Shown one piece after another: positions 7,084 through 12,307 of a stretch of 12,307 nt of DNA (position 1 is the stretch's first letter; every line of letters starts with the position of its first letter). The notes beneath the pieces are model-generated. The model did not search any database and was not told the origin of the DNA. It worked only from the letters and a program-made list of their open reading frames with translations. Origin of the DNA: Thermohalobaculum sp045106875 (GTDB taxonomy: Bacteria > Pseudomonadota > Alphaproteobacteria > Rhodobacterales > Rhodobacteraceae); NCBI GenBank assembly GCA_045106875.1, contig JBGCFK010000284.1, positions 1-12,307 of the forward strand, given 5' to 3'. The position numbers and the translations under genes were made by a program.

Positions 7084-7937
7084 CGATCGAGATCCCGGCA
7101 GCAGACCAACCGATGGGGAACCTGTTGAACGGAGGGCTGGCGCAAGCGGCAAATCGGATATTGTGCACTGCCGATGCCAAGGCCAAGGTTGCGCTCAGCA
7201 GGCAAACTGCGGACGCATGGCGTGCGACAAGGGCTGGTGGGTCAATGCCCGAGATCGGGCGCGCATTTCCTCCCGACTTTCCAGCCCGGCCCGAAGATCC
7301 AGAGCTGAAAGATCCGCGCGAGATGCCAAGACGGCGTCCGGGCACGGCGCCGGGACGTATCGCTCTGTTACATGCGATAGCACACATTGAACTGAACGCC
7401 GTCGATCTGCATTGGGACGTCGTGGCGCGGTTCACCGACCAACCCATGCCGGATGGATTTTATGACGACTGGGTGCAGGCGGCGGATGACGAATCAAAGC
7501 ACTTCGGCCTGCTCTGTGCACGGCTCGAGGCCCTTGGGTCCCATTACGGCGCCCTCCCCGCACATGCAGGAATGTGGCGCGCGGCCGAGTTGACTGCCGA
7601 GGATCTGCCTGCACGGCTTGCGGTCGTTCCGATGGTGCTGGAGGCGCGCGGACTGGATGTGACCCCTGGCATGATCGAGATCTTCACAAAGGCTGGCGAT
7701 GCCGACAGCGTGGCGGCGCTGGAGACAATCTACGCAGAGGAAGTTGCGCATGTCGCTTACGGTTCAAAATGGTTTCACTTCCTGTGCGGGCGTGATAACC
7801 GCGACCCCAAGCCGAGGTTCCACTCTTTGGTGCGCACCTATTTTGACGGGCAACTGAAACCACCCTTCAACGACGAGAAACGCGCCGAAGCCGGGTTGCC
7901 TCCGGACTTTTACTGGCCGCTGACTGCGTCGGCATGA
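7080..7937 (+). CDS. ferritin-like DUF455 protein (MiaE-related fold)
   Basis: The protein has 285 residues if it begins at GTG 7080, whose GTGA overlaps the bcp stop. ATG 7113 is an alternative start. It fits the DUF455 (COG2833) ferritin-like family. Likely carboxylate and histidine metal ligands sit in LLHAIAHIELNAVDLHWD (E104, with H98 and H102), DDESKHFGLLCARL (E138, H141), MVLEARGLDVTP (E188) and YAEEVAHVAYG (E221, H224). This is the spacing of a four-helix bundle with a diiron site. The reaction is unknown. Pairing with a peroxiredoxin suggests a role in oxidative chemistry or iron handling, which is inference. GGAGG at 7062-7066 and GCAGG at 7071-7075 are possible ribosome binding sites. 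Confidence 0.88.
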   Translation: MTIEIPAADQPMGNLLNGGLAQAANRILCTADAKAKVALSRQTADAWRATRAGGSMPEIGRAFPPDFPARPEDPELKDPREMPRRRPGTAPGRIALLHAIAHIELNAVDLHWDVVARFTDQPMPDGFYDDWVQAADDESKHFGLLCARLEALGSHYGALPAHAGMWRAAELTAEDLPARLAVVPMVLEARGLDVTPGMIEIFTKAGDADSVAALETIYAEEVAHVAYGSKWFHFLCGRDNRDPKPRFHSLVRTYFDGQLKPPFNDEKRAEAGLPPDFYWPLTASA

Positions 7938-8092
7938 CACCTGTCAGGCCAGAGAAACCAAGCCGGATCTGCACAAAATCTGTTGAAAACGGTGACGGTT
8001 ATGCTTAACAGTTGCCGAAAAAGCGCAGTTAATAATAGAGCGTTCCGATTTGGGCAGCACGATGCCTGTATCTGTTCGCGTGAGAGGTCAAT

Positions 8093-9430
8093 ATGTCGGG
8101 CGGCGTAATCAACGCTATCAACGATCGGTTGGGACGTGTGTTCCCGGAACGCCGCGTATATGTGCGATCGGATTCCGGTACACGGTATTGGACGTTCTCA
8201 CCGATTTCTCAAACCGGTACAGCCGTCGTCATGCTCGCGCTGGCGGGATGGCTCGGGCTTACAAGTTCGGTCTACATTGGCGGCGCGATGGACGGACGCA
8301 CCGCCGAAAGTCGGTTGGAAGCAAGCCGCGAGGCCTATGAAATCAAGCTCTCCGGCCTGCGCGAACAGCAACGTCTCGTTGAAGAAGAGCTCAATCGCTC
8401 GAACAACCGGGGTGACATCGTAACGCGGGAGTTGAGCGAGAAGCAAAAGCTGCTTGTCGAGACCACTGGGCGTTTGCGCAATGCCGAGACTGAACTGTCC
8501 GGCCTACGTCACGAGTTCGAGGGCCTGCTTGCCGAGCGCCGCGAAATGCGTGATCAGCTGAACGCTCTTAACGAAGACGTTGTGCGGGTGCGACTTGAAC
8601 TCGCACAAGCGCGCGAGGATGACGCGGCCATTGAACAAACCTTGGCCGCATTTTCCTCGACAATGAGTTCAGTGATCGTAGCCCGGGATACTGCTTCAGA
8701 ACGTGCAGAAGTGCTCGACACCGAAGTAAATGCGTTGCAGCAGGAAATTGCAGGCTGGGAAGGTCGGCAAGAGACCCTGCTTGCGCAACTTGAGGAAGCC
8801 TCGCGTACGTCACTGTCAAATCTCGACGATTTGTTCAGTGGTTCGGGTGTGAACCTCAACGCAATTCTGAAGCAGACAAAGCGCGACTACACGGGGCGTG
8901 GCGGCGGACCTGTGCCTGAGACGGGTTCCAACTCTTCTTCTGCCAATGCGAAAGACGATGAGCGCGTTGCTTCGCTGATGGGCGATGTCGAGCGCGTCAG
9001 CCTTATGCGTGTCGCCATCGAACGGCTGCCCTTTGGTATGCCTACACGTGGCGCACGGCGAACATCCAGCTTTGGCCCGCGGCGTGACCCGTATCGACGC
9101 TCGACGCGCATGCACAATGGCGTCGATTTTGCGGCGCCCATCGGCACACCGATCTACTCGACTGGTGAGGGTGTTGTAACATTTTCCGGACGCCAGAGTG
9201 GCTATGGAATTGTTGTAAAGATTAGGCATGCCTTTGGCTTCGAAACGGTCTATGCTCACCTCAATAAGAGTCGTGTGAAAGTCGGTCAGCGCGTTTCCCG
9301 TGGCAATCGGATTGCAGACATGGGCAGCACTGGGCGGAGCACCGGCAGCCACTTGCACTACGAAATCCGGATCGACGGGAAACCGATCAACCCGAACAAG
9401 TTCATGAAGGCAAACCGTAATGTTCTCTAA
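8093..9430 (+). CDS. membrane-anchored coiled-coil M23 (LytM-type) peptidase
   Basis: The protein has 445 residues: a short cytoplasmic segment, one transmembrane helix at about 42-63, a long Glu/Arg/Leu-rich coiled coil at about 70-245, a flexible Gly/Ser linker (about 265-287) and a C-terminal M23 domain (about 318-435). Zinc ligands are visible as H341 and D345 in HNGVDFAAP and H422 in SHLHYEI. The catalytic His389 is in YAHLN, so the enzyme should be active on peptidoglycan cross-bridge peptides in the periplasm. GAGAGG ending five bases before ATG 8093 is a good ribosome binding site. The 155-bp AT-rich upstream gap probably holds the promoter, though no box is clear. The gene overlaps the bactofilin gene by 11 bp. 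Bactofilin-controlled M23 peptidases such as LmdC are known from stalked alphaproteobacteria. Confidence 0.94.
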   Translation: MSGGVINAINDRLGRVFPERRVYVRSDSGTRYWTFSPISQTGTAVVMLALAGWLGLTSSVYIGGAMDGRTAESRLEASREAYEIKLSGLREQQRLVEEELNRSNNRGDIVTRELSEKQKLLVETTGRLRNAETELSGLRHEFEGLLAERREMRDQLNALNEDVVRVRLELAQAREDDAAIEQTLAAFSSTMSSVIVARDTASERAEVLDTEVNALQQEIAGWEGRQETLLAQLEEASRTSLSNLDDLFSGSGVNLNAILKQTKRDYTGRGGGPVPETGSNSSSANAKDDERVASLMGDVERVSLMRVAIERLPFGMPTRGARRTSSFGPRRDPYRRSTRMHNGVDFAAPIGTPIYSTGEGVVTFSGRQSGYGIVVKIRHAFGFETVYAHLNKSRVKVGQRVSRGNRIADMGSTGRSTGSHLHYEIRIDGKPINPNKFMKANRNVL

Positions 9431-9968
9431 GAGCAAGATCAGCGATACGAACACGCCGCCTGCAAAGGAGCCCACACCGATGTCGACCACGCCTTCGACT
9501 GCTTCGAAGCCTGAACCTTCATCGTCCGCTGCGGATACTGCTGCTCCGGCGTTCCAGAACAAACCGAAGCCATCGCCGTCGCTTCTGAGCAACGACCTGA
9601 CAATCAAGGGAAATGTCGCATCATCCGGCGACATTCAGATTGAGGGCACTATTGAAGGCGATGTACGTGCACATCTGCTGACAGTTGGTGAAAGTGCGAC
9701 AATCAGGGGCGAAGTCGTTGCCGACGATGTGGTCGTCAACGGGCGAGTGATCGGACGCGTCCGGGGACTGAAAGTGCGTCTGACTTCGACTGCAAAAGTC
9801 GAAGGCGACATCGTACACAAAACCATCGCCATCGAAAGTGGAGCACATTTCGAAGGTTCTGTTCAGCGTCAAGAAGACCCGCTTGGCGAGAGTGGTAAAG
9901 CGGCACCGCGGAAATCCGCAGCTGCGACAGCTGCCGCAGCCGCCTCGGCAGAAGCCGCCGCAGAATAG
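9420..9968 (+). CDS. bactofilin
   Basis: The protein has 182 residues. A Pro/Ser/Thr-rich N-terminal tail (1-54) leads into the bactofilin beta-helix core at about 55-150. The core opens with SLLSNDLTIKGNV and continues with repeats built on GDIQIEGTIEGDV, ATIRGEVVADDVVVNGRV and KVEGDIVHKTIAIESGAHFEG. The C-terminal tail is Ala-rich. Bactofilins polymerise without nucleotides into membrane-associated filaments that place cell-wall enzymes and shape the cell. ATG 9420 lies inside the end of the M23 gene, with AAGG nine bases upstream, so translation is likely coupled. An internal ATG at 9480 is a weaker alternative. Confidence 0.94.
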   Translation: MFSKSKISDTNTPPAKEPTPMSTTPSTASKPEPSSSAADTAAPAFQNKPKPSPSLLSNDLTIKGNVASSGDIQIEGTIEGDVRAHLLTVGESATIRGEVVADDVVVNGRVIGRVRGLKVRLTSTAKVEGDIVHKTIAIESGAHFEGSVQRQEDPLGESGKAAPRKSAAATAAAAASAEAAAE

Positions 9969-9989
9969 CGTCGCCTGAAAGCTATTCTG
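9961..9989 (+). terminator. hairpin at the end of the bactofilin operon
   Basis: CAGAATAGC (9961-9969) and GCTATTCTG (9981-9989) form a perfect 9-bp stem with an 11-nt loop. The left arm contains the bactofilin stop codon TAG (9966-9968). There is no U-rich tract behind it, only TAAAG, so it may terminate weakly or protect the mRNA 3' end. Confidence 0.5.
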
Positions 9990-10042
9990 TAAAGCACACG
10001 GCTTGATCTGACACTTCTGCTCATCTGGAGCGTCATCAGGGA

Positions 10043-10314
10043 GTGTCGATCAACGCCAAGTATACCATGGACGATCGTCGAACCGAAGCCCGGGCTGCTG
10101 GGACTTTCAAAGCTGTTCGGCAGCGTGTCGCTGGCCTGCAAGGTGGGGATGTTCGCAGCACAGTTCTTATCGGTTCAAGGAACTATGCGATCATGGCGGC
10201 GAAGAGGCTTTGATGCATCTCAGCCGCCGCAAACCTGTGATGAACATCCGGGTGCCCGAGCATGTCTGAAACGCGGTGATTGACTTGGCTATCGATCACC
10301 CGGCCCTTGGACAG
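10043..10314 (+). pseudogene. IS481-family transposase, N-terminal remnant
   Basis: From a likely original GTG start at 10043, three frames together spell the N-terminus of IS481-family transposases. SINAKYTMDDR is in frame 2. VEPKPGLLGLSKLFGSVS then LACKVG is in frame 0. GCSQHSSYRFKELCDHGGEE, then ALMHLSRRKPVMNIRVPEHV, a TGA stop at 10267-10269, and NAVIDLAIDHPALGQ are in frame 1. These correspond to the helix-turn-helix part with the typical YRFKELYDxGGE and SRRKP motifs. Two frameshifts and one stop make it non-functional. The homology ends at about 10314, before the second helix-turn-helix and the catalytic domain. Confidence 0.75.
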
Positions 10315-10414
10315 AAACGCAGACATTCCGCGAAATGCGACGCATCGCGGTGGAGAAGACGATCAAAACGCACGCTCCGTCGGACAGCACGGAAACAGTT
10401 CTCGGCGTAGCAAG
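10315..10414. other. unassigned stretch between IS remnants
   Basis: About 100 bp between the IS481 N-terminal remnant and the 3' end of the IS3 remnant show no match to the expected continuation of either transposase. One plus-strand frame reads TFREMRRIAVEKTIKTHAPS and ends at a TGA at about 10416-10418, which may be the tail of another lost gene. The family was not recognised. Confidence 0.4.
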
Positions 10415-10456
10415 CTGAGCTGTCCGTCAGATCCAGTCTGAAGTTTTACAGCTCAG
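10415..10456. repeat. 9-bp inverted repeat at the end of the IS3 remnant
   Basis: CTGAGCTGT (10415-10423) and ACAGCTCAG (10448-10456) are perfect reverse complements separated by 24 bases. They sit where the minus-strand IS3 coding remnant ends, so they may mark the old 3' end of that element or a terminator within it. It could also be chance, since the arm contains the self-complementary AGCT. Confidence 0.35.
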
Positions 10457-11004
10457 GCTTCTCGCGTGGCAACCGTTTGCGCGGGCTGATCTACTTGCTG
10501 TCCGTGGCTTGCGCAGCGCAACCATGAGAGGGCGCATGTTCCGCTCCCGTTCGCGATAGATGCGGTAACCCGATGTCCGGGAGCGCGCCGCGAAGTGGTA
10601 TCCCGAGAGGGGCGCCTGTGGTTCCAACCAAAGCCCCATGCCTTCTCCTGGCCGTCAAGGTCACCTGCCAATCTGCGATCAACTCATTCTCGTCGGTCAG
10701 CTTCGGTTGATACCGATAGCAGGTCTTGCTGATGCTGAACGTCCGGCACGCACGGAAACTGGCGGATTTATGTAGGCCCATTGGGCTATCTCGTTGCGCA
10801 GAGATGGCCTTGCCACTTGTTCCCAGGGCCTCCTTCAGCAACTCATTCTGCATGCCCTTCGCAGCGCACATCTTCTTCAGGCGCGTTCGCCAATGTCACT
10901 CGGACCGATGGGGTGACCTTGGCTCACTCTCTTTATCCAAGGCATTCATCCGCGAGATCAGCGACGCATCCATCCCGCCATGCTTCATCCGCCACGTAAC
11001 GGGA
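10427..11004 (-). pseudogene. IS3-family transposase (orfA/orfB) remnant
   Basis: On the minus strand the sequence starts inside orfA with WRMKHGGMDASLISRMNAL, reaches a TGA, then resumes in another frame with LKKMCAAKGMQNELLKEALG, typical of the orfA end. orfB-like text follows: ACRTFSISKTCYRYQPKL then TDENELIADW, KAWGFGWNHRR and, in yet another frame, YRIYRERERNMR. These match the N-terminal third of the IS3-family orfB protein. The DDE integrase core is absent, so at least the catalytic two thirds are lost. The N-terminal helix-turn-helix of orfA is also missing beyond about 11000. It is inactive and opposite in orientation to the neighbouring remnants. Confidence 0.75.
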
Positions 11005-11010
11005 TGGATG
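10967..11010. repeat. 11-bp perfect inverted repeat at the IS3/IS110 junction
   Basis: CATCCATCCCG (10967-10977) and CGGGATGGATG (11000-11010) are exact reverse complements with 22 bases between them. The left arm lies in the GGMDAS codons of the IS3 remnant and the right arm ends on the ATG of the IS110 remnant. The repeat coincides with the junction of the two elements. Confidence 0.6.
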
Positions 11011-11520
11011 TTTCAACTTCACGGCGTTGATGCCGATGGCCACTCCGTGGTCAAGAAGCGGGCTCGATGCAAGGGATTGCCTGCCGAGCTGGCATATATC
11101 CCCCCCTGCAAGACTGGTATCGAAGACTGCACTGGCGCGTTCTGGTGGCAGCGCCAGTTCGAGGCTCTGGCTTACGAAGTCAGGGTGATCGCACCGCAGT
11201 TAAACCATTCCTCAAACACCAGAAGAATGACCGCAACGACGCAGAAGCCATTTGCACCGCACTGATGCAACCGAACATGAAGTTCGTCCCACCCAGATTC
11301 GCACAAACCCAGATCGCCAACGCCTCCTGATGGGCATAGGCAAACGCGGTGACAAGCACCTCGGGACGCTGCTGCCACGGCGCGAGATCGGTAGTCTGCA
11401 TCTCACAAGGCAGAACAGACGCATTCAGCAAATGGGTCAACTCGATCCGCAAACGCCGAAGCCTGAATCGTGCCATCGTCGCTGTCACCAATAAGGAGTC
11501 TTTGGGCGCAATTGGTTCAA
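11008..11520 (+). pseudogene. IS110/IS1111-type transposase remnant
   Basis: ATG 11008 opens MFQLHGVDADGHSVVKK, the usual IS1111-group start, followed by GIEDCTGAFWWQRQFEAL and EVRVIAPQ. A frameshift near 11195 leads to KPFLKHQKNDRNDAEAIC and TALMQPNMKFVP, ending at a TGA at about 11328. A third frame gives GIGKRGDKHLGTLLP. A further shift gives HGARSVVCISQGRTDA, FSKWVNSIRKRRSLN and RAIVAVTNK, which is the C-terminus. The acidic residues of the DEDD catalytic site (GVDAD, GIED, KND..DAEA) are still readable. The middle of the protein, between the DEDD domain and the C-terminal domain, is deleted, so it is inactive. Confidence 0.8.
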
Positions 11521-11589
11521 GAAAAATGGCGATGATCCGAGCGCCACTCGGTTTCGATTTCTTCAGCAGAATCTTCTCAGTCGTCGGTT

Positions 11590-11980
11590 GAGAAAATTAT
11601 ACTTTCAAACGCCCCTACTTTCCGGGCAGAATGCCACAGGACACCAGTTATGTCGGCACCATGAAGCGTTTGGGCCGGATCTGTCAGCAGACATTTTCGA
11701 TACTTTCGCTCGTGTGACTTACGCCCGCGTAACAGTCTGCAAACTACATGCTGAAAAGACTGCCATCTCGGCGGCTGACCTTCTGAGAGATCGGCTGATC
11801 CCCTTCTTTGCAGTGCACGGGATCAACCTGCTGCGCGTCCTCGCAGATCGAGGTGCGAAATCTTCCGGCAAGACTGAAAACCACGCTTGTCAACTGTATC
11901 TGGAGGTGAAGGACGTGGATCACACCCGCACCAATGGGCAGCCAGTACCTGTGGATCAAATAGCGCTCGATCCCGGCTGA
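11590..11980 (+). pseudogene. IS481-family transposase, DDE-core remnant
   Basis: Three frames join into the integrase core of an IS481-type transposase. EKIILSNAPTF resembles the ETAHPG linker. QDTSYVGTMKRLGRICQQTF is followed by DTFARVTYARVTVCKL, KTAISAADLLRDRLIPFF, HGINLLRVLADRGAK and CQLYLEVKDVDHTRTNG. The first two catalytic aspartates (in FDTFARV and LADRG) remain. A small deletion around HTRTNG, followed by loss of homology, removes the expected TNGICERFHKT segment with the catalytic glutamate. The frame ends at TGA 11978-11980. Nothing recognisable is seen between 11981 and 12024. Confidence 0.78.
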
Positions 11981-12024
11981 GTGCAGGATAGCACGTTATC
12001 GGCGCGGCCAACGGGCTAGCCGCT

Positions 12025-12222
12025 TCAGTTCCAACGTGGTTTTGGCAACCCGGCGATGACCGTCAGCGTCGGGTCATCAAGTTCGATGCTGTAGACCGTA
12101 TGGCGCGTGGGCATGATCCTTGGCCGATGCGTGGGTTTCACGCACCAACCCTCTGGGACATAGCCCGAAGCGTCGAAATACTCGCCGGGTTTCAGAACGG
12201 CCTTCTCGTCGTCATCGTTCAT
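12025..12222 (-). CDS. small hypothetical protein, 65 residues
   Basis: This ORF starts with ATG 12222, which overlaps the stop of the upstream frame as ATGA, and ends at TGA 12025-12027. The product begins MNDDDEKAVLKPGEYFDASG, then has YVPEGWCVKPTHRPRIMPTR and ends VIAGLPKPRWN. It has no signal peptide or transmembrane helix, one cysteine, and is fairly polar. The family was not recognised. The ATGA overlap is the main sign that it is real, since the region is next to decayed transposons. It could instead be the truncated C-terminus of a longer gene cut by the IS cluster. Confidence 0.5.
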   Translation of the reverse strand: MNDDDEKAVLKPGEYFDASGYVPEGWCVKPTHRPRIMPTRHTVYSIELDDPTLTVIAGLPKPRWN

Positions 12223-12307
12223 GACAGCGCCATTCGTTTCCGCGCCTTTGTGGCTTTGCGTTCCTTGGCCTGCGCGGCTCGACGCTGTTGGCGGGTCTTA
12301 GAGCCTG
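12219..12307 (-). CDS. basic C-terminus of an off-window gene (partial)
   Basis: Entering from the right edge on the minus strand, one frame is open for 28 codons and ends at TGA 12221-12219, overlapping the next ATG by four bases. It reads KTRQQRRAAQAKERKATKAR then KRMALS, a highly basic tail rich in Lys, Arg and Ala. Such tails often contact nucleic acid, but nothing here identifies the protein. The ATGA overlap with the 65-residue ORF suggests they form an operon. Confidence 0.5.
   Translation of the reverse strand, partial: GSKTRQQRRAAQAKERKATKARKRMALS

Larger units (their letters stand above)
10043..11980. mobile_element. nested cluster of degenerate insertion sequences
   Basis: About 1.9 kb contains, in order, the N-terminal part of an IS481-type transposase (+), an IS3-family orfAB remnant (-), an IS110/IS1111-type remnant (+) and a C-terminal part of an IS481-type transposase (+). 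Each has frameshifts or stops and none is complete. The two IS481 pieces share orientation and are complementary rather than overlapping, so they may be halves of one element split by later insertions. Element ends and target duplications could not be defined with confidence. The bounds given are those of recognisable coding remnants. Confidence 0.7.

Noticed and set aside
8816..9634. 272-residue minus-strand ORF
   Set aside because: Antisense to the M23 domain and bactofilin start, both of which have clear family motifs; no recognisable domain in the antisense reading.
11172..11491. Several minus-strand ORFs of 68-103 residues
   Set aside because: They are antisense to the IS110 remnant, whose plus-strand frames carry family motifs.
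9969..12307. CRISPR array, toxin-antitoxin or defence system in the accessory region
   Set aside because: No regularly spaced repeats and no nuclease or toxin motifs were seen; the recognisable content is transposase debris and two small unknown ORFs.

Overview
The window reads as a chromosomal segment of an alphaproteobacterium, most likely of the Rhodobacteraceae/Roseobacter group. Supporting signs are the GC-rich coding style, the Rhodobacteraceae-like helix-hairpin-helix tail on the 1321-2082 protein, the DUF455 ferritin-like gene next to bcp, and the M23 peptidase-bactofilin pair. The genus cannot be fixed from sequence reading alone. No rRNA, tRNA or CRISPR array was seen.

Left part (1-7937), housekeeping genes. 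The C-terminus of a membrane protein (1-90) is followed one base later by a TfoX N-terminal-domain protein whose reading frame breaks at an A9 run, and then by tpiA (triosephosphate isomerase). Converging on tpiA from the minus strand is an unusual protein with methionine-rich repeats, a long Ala/Lys/Pro linker and a C-terminal helix-hairpin-helix domain. It is divergent from gluQ (glutamyl-queuosine tRNA(Asp) synthetase). gluQ overlaps tail to tail with a very large AsmA/YhdP-like membrane-anchored protein on the minus strand. Divergent from that is a tightly coupled pair: bcp (peroxiredoxin) and a DUF455 ferritin-like protein, overlapping by 4 bp.

Middle part (8093-9989), cell-shape module. 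A membrane-anchored coiled-coil M23 (LytM) peptidoglycan hydrolase overlaps a bactofilin gene by 11 bp. A 9-bp stem hairpin, whose left arm contains the bactofilin stop codon, follows. Known biology of such pairs suggests a bactofilin scaffold that localises the peptidase.

Right part (about 9990-11980), transposon graveyard. N-terminal and C-terminal fragments of an IS481-type DDE transposase, both on the plus strand, lie about 1.3 kb apart. Between them are a broken IS3-family orfAB remnant on the minus strand and a broken IS110/IS1111-type transposase remnant on the plus strand. All carry frameshifts, stops or internal deletions, so none should be active. The simplest reading is nested insertion followed by decay.

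Right edge (12025-12307). Two small minus-strand reading frames overlap by ATGA: the basic C-terminus of an off-window gene and a 65-residue protein of unknown function. No convincing new defence or biosynthetic system is visible. The most unusual observations are the HhH/AKP-linker protein with a palindrome in its promoter region, the frame break in the TfoX-like gene, and the architecture of the nested IS remnants.
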